From assembly GCF_913778665.1 (NCBI RefSeq), contig NZ_CAJYVQ010000004.1:124001-188000 (forward strand): DNA of 64,000 bases, written 5' to 3'. Below, piece by piece: positions 26,705-35,416 of the stretch; the stretch's first letter is position 1; every line of letters starts with the position of its first letter. This stretch comes from an uncultured Stenotrophomonas sp. (lineage in GTDB: Bacteria; Pseudomonadota; Gammaproteobacteria; Xanthomonadales; Xanthomonadaceae). The position numbers and the translations under genes are program-made. Below the pieces are notes generated by a model. That model saw only the letters and a program-made list of their open reading frames with translations, was not told the DNA's origin and did no database searches.

Positions 26705-28390
26705 ATGCAATCGATGAGCGCTGAAGCCAACGCCCTGCCCCCGCGTGAAGTAATGGAATTCGACGTGGTGATCGTCGGTGCCGGCCCCGCCGGCCTGGCC
26801 ACCGCGATCCGCCTGCGCCAGCGCGCGATCGAAGCCGGCCGCGAATTGTCGGTGTGCGTGCTGGAGAAGGGGTCCGAGCCGGGCGCGCACGTGCTGTCCG
26901 GTGCGGTGATGGACCCGCGCGCGCTGACCGAACTGTTCCCGGACTGGGCCGAGCGCGGCGCACCGCTGAAGCAGAAGGTTACCCGCGACGAGTTCCTGTT
27001 CCTCAGCGAGACCGGTTCGCGCAGCACCCCCAACGCGCTGCTGCCGGAGTGCTTCCACAACGAAGGCAACTACATCATCAGCCTGGGTGAAGTGACCCGC
27101 TGGCTGGCGCAGCAGGCCGAGGCGCTGGAGGTTGCGATCTTCCCGGGTTTCGCCGCCGCCGAAGTGCTGTATGGCGACAACGGTGAAGTGATCGGCGTGG
27201 CCACCGGCGACATGGGCATCGAGAAGGACGGCAGCATCGGCCCGGCGTTCGAGCGCGGCATGGCCCTGCAGGCGAAGTACACGATCTTCGCCGAAGGTGC
27301 GCGCGGCCACCTGGGCCGCCAGCTGATCGCCCGCTACACGCTGGACGAAGGCAAGGACCCCCAGGCCTACGGCATCGGCATCAAGGAACTGTGGCAGATC
27401 GACCCGGCCAAGCATGAGCCTGGCCTGGTGGTGCATGCCGCCGGCTGGCCGCTGGACAGCGATACCTACGGCGGTGCGTTCCTGTACCACGCCGACGGCG
27501 GCAAGGTCGCCATCGGCTACGTGGTCGGCCTGGACTACAAGAATCCGTGGCTGAGCCCGTTCGAGGAATTCCAGCGCTTCAAGACCCACCCGGACATCCG
27601 CAAGCACCTGGAGGGTGGCACCCGCATCGGTTACGGCGCGCGCGCGATCACCGCCGGTGGCCTGCTGTCGCTGCCGAAGACGGTGTTCCCGGGTGGCGCA
27701 TTGGTCGGCTGCGAGGCCGGCTACCTCAACGCCAGCCGAATCAAGGGCAGCCACGCGGCGATCAAGACCGGCATGCTGTGCGCCGACGCCGCGTTCGATG
27801 CGCTGGCTGCTGACCGCCAGCACGATGAACTGAGCGCGTATCCGAAGGCGTTCGAAGCCAGCTGGCTGTTCACCGAACTGCAGCAGGCCAAGAACTTCAA
27901 GCAGTGGTTCAAGAAGGGCCAGACCGTGGCCACGCTGATGACCGGCGTGGAGCAGTGGCTGCTGCCCAAGCTGGGCGTGCGCAACCCTCCGTGGACCCTG
28001 CACCGCACCCAGCCGGATCACGCCTGCCTGGAACCGGCGGCCAAGCACACTCGCATCGCCTACCCGAAGCCGGATGGTGTACTGAGCTTCGATCGTCTCA
28101 GCTCGGTGTTCCTGAGCAGCACCAACCACGACGAAAACCAGCCCAGCCACCTGACGCTGAAGGACCCGAGCATTCCGGTGAAGGTCAACCTGGCCGAGTA
28201 CGCCGGCCCGGAAGCGCGCTACTGCCCGGCCGGCGTGTACGAGTTCGTTGGCGAAGCCGACAACGCACGGCTGCAGATCAACGCGCAGAACTGCGTGCAC
28301 TGCAAGACCTGCGACATCAAGGACCCGACCCAGAACATCGTCTGGGTGACCCCGCAGGGCGGCGGCGGCCCGAACTACTCGGGCATGTGA
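26705..28390 (+). CDS. etfD: Electron transfer flavoprotein-ubiquinone oxidoreductase
   Basis: The 561-residue protein oxidises reduced ETF and reduces ubiquinone at the inner membrane. Visible: the FAD dinucleotide motif VIVGAGPAGLATA (about residues 23-35), the membrane-associating middle region, GCEAGYLNASRIKGSHAA, and the C-terminal 4Fe-4S cysteines CPAGVYEF and NCVHCKTCDIKDP. Two ATGs, 26705 and 26714, both fit; neither has a strong ribosome site. It links the divergent acyl-CoA dehydrogenase to respiration. Confidence 0.92.
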   Translation: MQSMSAEANALPPREVMEFDVVIVGAGPAGLATAIRLRQRAIEAGRELSVCVLEKGSEPGAHVLSGAVMDPRALTELFPDWAERGAPLKQKVTRDEFLFLSETGSRSTPNALLPECFHNEGNYIISLGEVTRWLAQQAEALEVAIFPGFAAAEVLYGDNGEVIGVATGDMGIEKDGSIGPAFERGMALQAKYTIFAEGARGHLGRQLIARYTLDEGKDPQAYGIGIKELWQIDPAKHEPGLVVHAAGWPLDSDTYGGAFLYHADGGKVAIGYVVGLDYKNPWLSPFEEFQRFKTHPDIRKHLEGGTRIGYGARAITAGGLLSLPKTVFPGGALVGCEAGYLNASRIKGSHAAIKTGMLCADAAFDALAADRQHDELSAYPKAFEASWLFTELQQAKNFKQWFKKGQTVATLMTGVEQWLLPKLGVRNPPWTLHRTQPDHACLEPAAKHTRIAYPKPDGVLSFDRLSSVFLSSTNHDENQPSHLTLKDPSIPVKVNLAEYAGPEARYCPAGVYEFVGEADNARLQINAQNCVHCKTCDIKDPTQNIVWVTPQGGGGPNYSGM

Positions 28391-28455
28391 TCGCCACGGG
28401 CTGCGACCGCGCGTCGCAGCCCGTCGGTTGCCGCGCAGCGCTATCCTGCCCGCCC

Positions 28456-28857
28456 ATGCGTGCTTCCCACCTGCTCATCGCCGTTGCCGTGGCGCTGGTC
28501 GCCACAGCCTGCCAGCGCCCGCCTGCAGCACCCGCTACGCCGGAACAGGCGCGCCAGCAGGCCATGCAGCGCGCGTTCGAACTGTGTGCCGGCTGCCACA
28601 CTGTGCAGCCCGGTGGCATCCATCGCTTCGGGCCCAACCTGCACGGCGTGATCGGCCGCCGCGCCGGCAGCCTGCCCGATTACGGCTATTCCGACGGCAT
28701 GCGCCGCGCCAACCTCACCTGGACCGCGCAGACGCTGGATACCTTCCTGCAGTCACCCACGCACCTGGTGCCGGGCACGCGCATGTACAACGCCTTTCCC
28801 AGCGCCGAACGCCGCGCCCTGGTGATCGCCTACCTGCAGCAGCAGTCCGCTCAGTGA
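28456..28857 (+). CDS. Small c-type cytochrome, predicted lipoprotein
   Basis: The 133-residue protein has a lipoprotein-like signal (ALVATAC, cysteine 19), a haem-binding CAGCH near residue 44 and a methionine ligand in PGTRMYNAF, the layout of class I cytochromes c. It carries electrons in the periplasm. It follows the ETF-QO gene by 65 bases and its stop overlaps the stop of the convergent kinase gene by seven bases. Confidence 0.87.
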   Translation: MRASHLLIAVAVALVATACQRPPAAPATPEQARQQAMQRAFELCAGCHTVQPGGIHRFGPNLHGVIGRRAGSLPDYGYSDGMRRANLTWTAQTLDTFLQSPTHLVPGTRMYNAFPSAERRALVIAYLQQQSAQ

Positions 28858-31800
28858 GCCAGGCGCTGCAGCTGCCGCTGCAGCCGCGCCACGAAGTCGG
28901 CCACCTCGGCAAACAGCGGTGCCGGATCGGAGGGATCCACCTCCTGCAGGCGTTCGACCAGTGCATTGGCCTGCGCGGCCAGCGCCGTCGCCCCCACCGC
29001 GCCAAGGCCACCAGCCTGGCGATGCAGGTGCAGTGCGGCGGTCACGCCATCACCCGCCTGCAGCGCACGCTGCACAGCGGCCAGATCGCTCTCACTGGCC
29101 TGCAGCAGGCTGTCGCGCAGCTGCTCGGCGACCGCGCGCGAACCGTAGCGCTGCTGCAACGCCGCCATGTCGGGCACCGCATCCCCATCAGCAGCAGACT
29201 GCTGTGCTGCCGGCGCATCGAACACCTGGCCCTGTGCCTGCGGCAGCCAGCGCAGCAGCGCCGCGCGCAATGTTGCCAGCGACAACGGCTTGGCCAGCAC
29301 TTCATCCATGCCCGCCTCGCGGCAACGGCGCGCGTCGTCGTCCAGCACGCTGGCGGTCAACGCCAGAACGGTCAGCCGGGGTTGCCCGGTGCGGCCCTCG
29401 CGCTCGCGCAGCAGGCGGGTGAACGCAAAACCGTCCAGCACCGGCATCCGGCAATCGGTGATGACCAGATCGAACGACTCCGTTGACAGCCGGTCCAGCC
29501 CCTGCTGGCCGTCGCCGACCAGCACATGCGGCACGCCCAGCTGCTGCAGCCGCCAGGCCATCATCGCCTGGTTGGTCGGATGGTCCTCGATCACCAGCAC
29601 CCGCGCCTGGCGCAGCGCCGGCGGCAGCAGAGCCGCCTGTTCCTGCTCGGCATCCAGCGCTTCAACGTCCCCGCTGCCGGCTTCGACCAGCGAGAAGCGC
29701 ACTTCGGCACGCGTGCCTTCGCCCAGCACGCTGTGCAGCGTGAGTTCGCCGTCCATCATCTTCACCAGGCGCTGGCAGATGCTCAGGCCCAGGCCGGTGC
29801 CACCGTGGTCGCGCTGGATGTAGGCGCCAGCCTGGGTGAAGGGCGCGAACAGGTGCTGCAGCTGTTCCGGCGCGATGCCCATGCCGGTGTCGGTCACGCT
29901 CAGGCACAGTGGCTGGCCACCATTGGCGGCGGTCGGCCCCGTCACTTCCAGCTGCAGGCGCACTTCACCCTGCGACGTGAACTTGATGGCGTTGCTGAGC
30001 AGGTTGAACACGATCTGGCGCAGGCGCACGCCATCCACCTCGTGGGCCGCCGCCAGCTGCGGGTCGATCTGCACATGCAGCGCCAGCCCGCGTGCGCTGG
30101 CCTGCGCCGACAGCAGCCGGCACACGCTTTCCAGCAACGGGCGCAGCCGTTGCGGCACCGGCTCCAGGCGCAGTGCGTCCGCCTCCAGCCGCGAGTAGTC
30201 GAGGATGTCATCGAGGATCTGCCGCAGCATCTGCGCCGAGTCCTCGATTGCGCCGAGGATGCGCTTCTGTTCGGCGTCCAACGGCGAGTGCGCCAGCACT
30301 TCCAGCATGCCCAGCACGCCGCTCATCGGCGTGCGGATCTCATGGCTCATCGTGGCCAGGAAGCGCGACTTCGCGTCGGCGGCCTGCTCGGCCTCGGCCT
30401 TGGCAGCGGTCAGCGCCTCGGCTTGCGCGCGCGCTTCGCTCACATCCACCCAGTATCCACTCCAGGTCACCGCACCGGCCTCGGCCGCATATGGATGGGC
30501 CTGGCTGCGCACCCAGCGCACGCCGGCACCGTCGGTACGCAGGCGGAATTCGAGGATCAGCGGTGCGAACTGCCGGGCCGCCTGTTCCACCGCCTGCAGG
30601 ATGCGCGCGCGATCGTCCTCTTCGACGCGCGCCAGCAGGGTACTGGCATCCTGCTCGGCCTGCTGCCGGGTGATGCCGAACAATGCCTGCAGATCGCCGG
30701 CAATGAACGGGAAACTGAGCGCACCGTCGGCCTCGCGGCGGGCCTGGTAGACCACCGCCGGCAGGTTGTCGGTGACCTCTGCCAAGCGCTGTTCCAGGTG
30801 ACGGCGCCCAGCCACTTCGCGGCGCAGGCGCCAGTAGCCGATGCCATGCACCAGCAACGCGGTCAGCAATACCAGCAGCAGCGGCAGGGCCCAACGCAGC
30901 GCGGTCGTCCAGTCGACACCGTTGCGGTACTCCACCGCCAGCCAGTCGCCGCGCAGCGCCTCGCGCGTGCGCGGCGGCATCTGCAGCAGCATGCGGTCGA
31001 AGGTGGTGGCCAGGGCGGCATGGCGGCGCTCCACCGCCAGCACCAGCTGGTCGTTGAAGCCGGCCGGGGCAGCCACCTGCAGCTGCCCCGGGAAGCGGTT
31101 GCGCAGGAGGTGGTCGACCAGCGCGAGGTTGCCCACGTAGACATCGGCTTCGCCATCGCTCACCCGCTGCAGGGCCTGTTCGGCGCTGCGCGCGGCGATG
31201 ATCCTGGCCTGTGGCGCCTGCTGCAGCACGTAACCACGCACCCGTTCGGGGTCGGACAGCAGCACGCGCTTGCCCTGCAGGTCCGACAGCCCCAGCAGCG
31301 CTGGACTGTCCTTGCGGCTGACAATCACGTTCGGCACGCTGATGAAGGGCTGGCTGAACACCCAGTCCGGGCCCAGGTAGCGCGAGTCGGCGGGAATGCC
31401 GATCACCGCCTGCAGTTCGCCACGGCGTGCCTTCTCGCGCACGTCGAACCAGTCGTGGCTGTTCTCCGGCTGCAGGTTGGCGCCGGCCGCGATCAACCGC
31501 TGCAGGTACTCGCTGGCCAGGCCACTTGGCTTGCCGTCCGTGTCGGCAAACGAGAGCGGCGCGGCGTTGGGGGCAAAGCCGATCTTCAGCGGCTGCTCCA
31601 GCACCCGCTTTTCGGCCTGGCTCAGCGCCAGCTGTGCTGGCACCGACCACTTCGGCGGGGTCAGCCAGCGCTGGGCGAGAGCGTCGATCTGGGCCTGGCT
31701 GGTCGCCGCCAGGGCCAGATCCAGCGCCTCGGCCAGCGGTTGCTTGCTGTTGGAAATGCCGAAGTGCAGCCGTTCGGGGAGCAGATCGCTGGGACGCAAC

Positions 31801-32450
31801 AGCACCACGCCTTCCAGCCGCTGGCGCGCAATCAGTTCGGTGGCGACATAGGCATTGCCGATGTAGACATCAGCTTTGTCGTCTCTGACCATCTGCAATG
31901 CCGTCAGAGTGTTGTTTACGACAAGTTGGCGCGCACGCGGGAAACGCGCACGCACCTGGCCGGCGGTCAGGAAATCCTGTTCGATCACCACCCGCAGACC
32001 CTCCAGGTCCGGCATTTCAGAGGCGCGCAGATCCCCCGGCCGGCCGACGATGGCGAGCGCGGCCTCAGCGTAGGCGGCGGTATAGACCATGCAACGGGTG
32101 CGGTCGGCACTCAGGCCGATGTTCATCACCACGTCGATCTCGCCACGACATGCCGCATCCAGCACGGATGTCCAATCGGGATAGCGACGGGCCTCCACCT
32201 TCACGCCCAATTGACGGGCAAGAAGCGACAGATAATCCGGCCCCAAGCCAACCTGTTGCCCATCACGGAGGGACTCGAACGGCGGCCAGCCGCTGTCATA
32301 CTGCCCCACCACGATGGTGGGATGGGCGGCGAGGTACTCGCGCTGCAACGGACTGAGCGGAAGCGGCCCCGGCACCGCCTGTGCCAGGGCTACCGGCAGC
32401 AGCATCACGGCCAGCAGCAGGACCAGCCCGCGAACAGCCCAGCTACGCAT
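28851..32450 (-). CDS. EvgS/BvgS-like hybrid sensor histidine kinase
   Basis: This 1,199-residue protein has a signal peptide, two periplasmic solute-binding (Venus flytrap) domains (about 35-275 and 290-520), one membrane helix near 527, a PAS-like domain, a histidine kinase (H box SHEIRTPM near 701; GTGLGLS ATP site), a receiver with aspartate in ITDCRMP near 998, and a C-terminal HPt domain (HLHRQAGG near 1141). This is the full phosphorelay order of BvgS/EvgS. The ligand is unknown. ATG at 32450 follows AGGAG; the frame to 32516 adds nothing conserved. It is divergent from its likely regulator. Confidence 0.9.
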   Translation of the reverse strand: MRSWAVRGLVLLLAVMLLPVALAQAVPGPLPLSPLQREYLAAHPTIVVGQYDSGWPPFESLRDGQQVGLGPDYLSLLARQLGVKVEARRYPDWTSVLDAACRGEIDVVMNIGLSADRTRCMVYTAAYAEAALAIVGRPGDLRASEMPDLEGLRVVIEQDFLTAGQVRARFPRARQLVVNNTLTALQMVRDDKADVYIGNAYVATELIARQRLEGVVLLRPSDLLPERLHFGISNSKQPLAEALDLALAATSQAQIDALAQRWLTPPKWSVPAQLALSQAEKRVLEQPLKIGFAPNAAPLSFADTDGKPSGLASEYLQRLIAAGANLQPENSHDWFDVREKARRGELQAVIGIPADSRYLGPDWVFSQPFISVPNVIVSRKDSPALLGLSDLQGKRVLLSDPERVRGYVLQQAPQARIIAARSAEQALQRVSDGEADVYVGNLALVDHLLRNRFPGQLQVAAPAGFNDQLVLAVERRHAALATTFDRMLLQMPPRTREALRGDWLAVEYRNGVDWTTALRWALPLLLVLLTALLVHGIGYWRLRREVAGRRHLEQRLAEVTDNLPAVVYQARREADGALSFPFIAGDLQALFGITRQQAEQDASTLLARVEEDDRARILQAVEQAARQFAPLILEFRLRTDGAGVRWVRSQAHPYAAEAGAVTWSGYWVDVSEARAQAEALTAAKAEAEQAADAKSRFLATMSHEIRTPMSGVLGMLEVLAHSPLDAEQKRILGAIEDSAQMLRQILDDILDYSRLEADALRLEPVPQRLRPLLESVCRLLSAQASARGLALHVQIDPQLAAAHEVDGVRLRQIVFNLLSNAIKFTSQGEVRLQLEVTGPTAANGGQPLCLSVTDTGMGIAPEQLQHLFAPFTQAGAYIQRDHGGTGLGLSICQRLVKMMDGELTLHSVLGEGTRAEVRFSLVEAGSGDVEALDAEQEQAALLPPALRQARVLVIEDHPTNQAMMAWRLQQLGVPHVLVGDGQQGLDRLSTESFDLVITDCRMPVLDGFAFTRLLREREGRTGQPRLTVLALTASVLDDDARRCREAGMDEVLAKPLSLATLRAALLRWLPQAQGQVFDAPAAQQSAADGDAVPDMAALQQRYGSRAVAEQLRDSLLQASESDLAAVQRALQAGDGVTAALHLHRQAGGLGAVGATALAAQANALVERLQEVDPSDPAPLFAEVADFVARLQRQLQRLAH

Positions 32451-32524
32451 CGGCGTCGATCTCCTAGAATGCTGGCAGGGACCGCGATGGTCGCGGCCCA
32501 GCCTACCGGTGGTCATACTAGAGC

Positions 32525-33163
32525 ATGAGCTTGCGCATCATCATCGCAGACGACCACCCCGTGGTCCGCATCGGTACCCGCGCCGTCATCGAGTCCAGCG
32601 GGGTGGGCCGGGTGGTCGGTGAAGCCGACAGCGCGCAGGCGCTGATGACCCTGCTCGGCAGCCAGCCCTGCGACCTGCTGGTGACCGATTACTCCATGCC
32701 CGGCAGCCCGCAGGCCGACGGCTTCACCATGATCGGCATGATCCGCCGCCGCTATCCCGACCTGCCGGTGCTGATGCTCAGCGTCTCCAACAACCTGGCG
32801 ATCCTGCGCATGGTGCTCGACAGTGGCGTGCTGGGCCTGGTCGACAAGAGCTCGTCGATGGACGAGCTGCCGCAGGCCATCCAGTCGGTCTATCGCGGCC
32901 AGCCCTACATCAGCCGCAGCCTGCGCGAGCGGGTGGAGACCGCCGGCAGCTGGCGCATGCGCGAGGGCGACGGCAAGCCGCTGTCACCGCGCGAAGTGGA
33001 GGTGCTGCGGCTGCTCGGCACCGGCATGACGGTGAAGGAGATTTCGCTGCAGCTGCACAAGAGCGTCAGCACCATCAGCCGGCAGAAGGGTGACGCCATG
33101 CTCAAGCTGGGACTGAAGGGCGACGCTGAACTGTTCGACTACCTGCGCGATGGCAACATCTGA
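32525..33163 (+). CDS. Response regulator, NarL/EvgA family
   Basis: The 212-residue regulator has a receiver domain (acidic pair ADDHP at 8-12, phospho-acceptor Asp55 in LVTDYSMPG, Lys near 108) and a LuxR-type helix-turn-helix (LSPREVEVLRLLGTGMTVKEIS, about 148-190). The 74-base divergent gap to the hybrid kinase and the EvgA-like architecture make them a two-component pair. Targets are unknown. Confidence 0.9.
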   Translation: MSLRIIIADDHPVVRIGTRAVIESSGVGRVVGEADSAQALMTLLGSQPCDLLVTDYSMPGSPQADGFTMIGMIRRRYPDLPVLMLSVSNNLAILRMVLDSGVLGLVDKSSSMDELPQAIQSVYRGQPYISRSLRERVETAGSWRMREGDGKPLSPREVEVLRLLGTGMTVKEISLQLHKSVSTISRQKGDAMLKLGLKGDAELFDYLRDGNI

Positions 33164-33509
33164 CCGGCCGCGCGCATGATCCGCGCGCCGATCCTGCTGC
33201 GCCAGCGGCAGCAACCCCAGCTGAAAAGGGCTCGCCAGGCGCAGCGGATGATGCTGGCCTGAGCCCCCGAACGCCTTGCTGGACAAGGGCGTGGTCTGGC
33301 ATGCGCCGCTGTTTTCCCCACTGCCAGCTGAGCGGCCGCGGTCACTTTCAGCCTTGCTTCATGCCGCCTGCCGCTAGATGAATGCGCAAGCCGCCCGGTG
33401 GACCCGGCAATGTTCCGACAACGTTGGAACGCCAGCGTGGTCTCCACGGCAGCCAGGGCGCCCGCGCCCTCCCTGCCCACGTGGCATGCACCTCACAGGA
33501 GAATCGAAC
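33164..33509. other. Intergenic region without recognised content
   Basis: I see no gene, repeat or promoter of note in this gap, apart from an AGGAGA ribosome site just before the next start. Short frames here have no supporting features. Confidence 0.5.
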
Positions 33510-33902
33510 ATGCTCAGTACTTCCACACTCAGCTTCCGTGGTCTGGCGATGGCCCTTGCACTGGTTGCCGGTGTCGCCGTGGTCAGCGATGCCAGCGCGA
33601 TGTCGAGGAAGGACAAGCGCACCCTGGTCGGCGCCGTGGTGGGTGGCGTGGCCGGCAACCTGCTCTCCAACGGCGACCCGGCGGCCACCGTCGGCGGTGC
33701 CGTGGCCGGCGGTGCGATCGGCAATCTGACCACCTCCGACCGCCGCGACCGTCGCTATTACGACAACCGCTACGACCGCCGTTACGACCGTGGCTACTAC
33801 CGCAGCGGCTACTACGACCGCGGGGATCACCGCCGCTGGCAGCGCGAGCGTTACTACGACAACCGCTACTACAACGATCGCGGCCGCCATCGCGGCTGGT
33901 AA
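33510..33902 (+). CDS. Glycine-zipper (2TM) envelope protein with Arg/Tyr-rich tail
   Basis: The 130-residue protein has a signal peptide (to about residue 30, SDASA), a glycine-zipper segment (LVGAVVGGVAGNLLS and VGGAVAGGAIGNL) and a C-terminal half built of Tyr-Asp-Arg repeats (DRRYDRGYYRSGYYDRGD). Such proteins sit in the outer membrane or periplasm; the family role is unclear. AGGAGA precedes the ATG. Confidence 0.75.
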   Translation: MLSTSTLSFRGLAMALALVAGVAVVSDASAMSRKDKRTLVGAVVGGVAGNLLSNGDPAATVGGAVAGGAIGNLTTSDRRDRRYYDNRYDRRYDRGYYRSGYYDRGDHRRWQRERYYDNRYYNDRGRHRGW

Positions 33903-34030
33903 GCGGCAGCACGGCACACTGCATGCCGACGCTGGGGCGGGCGGGTCGATGACCCGCCCGTTTGCGTTGGCCGTGGTCATGGCGTTGAATGCGCAGCCTT
34001 GGACGTGACTTTCCCCTCTCGGGCTGCGGC

Positions 34031-35155
34031 ATGACTTCTTCTTCCCACCGCGTGCAGGGCCTCAACAACGATGAGGTCGCCGCCGACTGGCCGCCGATCA
34101 GCACCGCAGACATCGGGTGGCTGAGCGCGCGCTACCCACAGCTGGGCGAGCACAGCGCACCACGCTGGCACAGCCCGCGGCCGTTGTCGGCCGCGGCCAT
34201 CGTCGACGGCACGCACGGCGCGGTGTTCATCAAGCGCCATCACCACAGCGTGCGCAGCGCGGCCTGCCTGCAGGAAGAGCACCGCTTCATCGCCCATCTC
34301 GCCCACGCCGGCGTGCCGGTCGTGCAGGTGCTGGCCTCGGCCGATGGCCAGACGGCCGTCGAGCACGATCAGTGGACCTTTGAACTGCACGCCGTCGGTG
34401 CGGGTGACGACCTGTACCGCGATGCGGTGTCGTGGTCGCTGCTGACCGACGTCGGGCAGGCCCGCCAAGCGGGCCGCGCGCTCGCGCAGCTGCACCGCGC
34501 TTCGGCCAGCTTCCACGCGCCCCAGCGCAGCACGCACCTGCTGGTAGCACGCGACGAACTGATCCGCGCCGACGATCCGATTGCAGCGATCAAGGCCGAC
34601 CTGCCCGCGCGCCCAGGCCTGGCCCGCTATCTCGCACGTATCCCCTGGGAAGCACAGCTGCGCCGCCACGTCCTGACCTGGCACGCCGGCCTGGCCAAGC
34701 GCCTGCGCGACGAACCCGCGCTGTGGGCGCACAACGACTGGCACGTCTCCAACCTGCTGTGGCGCGACGGCCAGGTCAGCACCGTGCTGGATTTCGGGCT
34801 GGCCTCGCCCACCAGCGCACTGTTCGACCTCGCCACCGCGATCGAGCGCAACGCGGTGGCGTGGCTGGAACTGGAACGCGGCAGCGACGCGGTGCGCATC
34901 GACATCGCGCTGGCATTGCTCGATGGCTACCGGCAGGTACTGCCGCTGTCGTCAACGCGCGTGCACCTGCTGGCCGACCTGCTGCCGATGGTCCATTTCG
35001 ACTTCGCACTGTCCGAAGTGGAGTATTTCGAAGGTGTCACCGGCTCCACCGCGAACGCCGACGTGGCCTGGCAGCCCTTCATGCTGGGGCATCCAGCCTG
35101 GTTCCACAGTGCGCCCGGGCAGGCACTGCTGCAGGCGCTGCACGCCGCCGCGTGA
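34031..35155 (+). CDS. APH-family phosphotransferase (possible thiamine or related small-molecule kinase)
   Basis: The 374-residue protein has the aminoglycoside-phosphotransferase/choline-kinase fold: a lysine strand GAVFIKRHHH, the catalytic loop AHNDWHVSNLLW (HxDxxxxN) near residue 235 and the metal motif VLDFGLASPTS. It ends 100 bases before the TPP riboswitch that controls thiamine uptake genes, so a thiamine kinase role is tempting, but it lies upstream of the riboswitch and the substrate cannot be read from sequence. Confidence 0.75.
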   Translation: MTSSSHRVQGLNNDEVAADWPPISTADIGWLSARYPQLGEHSAPRWHSPRPLSAAAIVDGTHGAVFIKRHHHSVRSAACLQEEHRFIAHLAHAGVPVVQVLASADGQTAVEHDQWTFELHAVGAGDDLYRDAVSWSLLTDVGQARQAGRALAQLHRASASFHAPQRSTHLLVARDELIRADDPIAAIKADLPARPGLARYLARIPWEAQLRRHVLTWHAGLAKRLRDEPALWAHNDWHVSNLLWRDGQVSTVLDFGLASPTSALFDLATAIERNAVAWLELERGSDAVRIDIALALLDGYRQVLPLSSTRVHLLADLLPMVHFDFALSEVEYFEGVTGSTANADVAWQPFMLGHPAWFHSAPGQALLQALHAAA

Positions 35156-35256
35156 CCCGGTTGGCGCACCGTTGGGGACGCATCATCAGGGTCAGCTTTC
35201 CTGTGAAAAGGGCTGCGCTCGCAAATCCGTACCATTTGTAGTGAAATGGCCACCTG

Positions 35257-35333
35257 AAGCGGGGGTGCCTGGATCTGCCAGGCTGAGAGAGTCCCTTGGA
35301 ACCTGATCCGGTTTGCACCGGCGTAGGGAGCTT
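35257..35333 (+). promoter_or_regulatory. TPP riboswitch (THI element)
   Basis: All core blocks are present: GGGGTGC (5' P2), a CCTGG/CCAGG P3a stem, CTGAGA, CCTT, ACCTGATC and GCGTAGGGA, closed by AAGC/GCTT as P1. It lies 83 bases upstream of the TonB receptor start and should lower its expression when thiamine pyrophosphate is plentiful. The downstream platform can hide the start region in GC pairing, but I cannot fold it here. Confidence 0.93.
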
Positions 35334-35416
35334 TGAGCCGCAGCCACACCCCCGTCATGGGCCGGTGCGCCTGCGCGCCGTCGCTTCGTCTCCCTTGTTG
35401 TCCGAAGACGAATCGA

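Noticed and set aside
29526-32528. A 1,000-codon plus-strand frame over the hybrid kinase
   Set aside because: The minus strand has complete phosphorelay domains; the plus frame has none.
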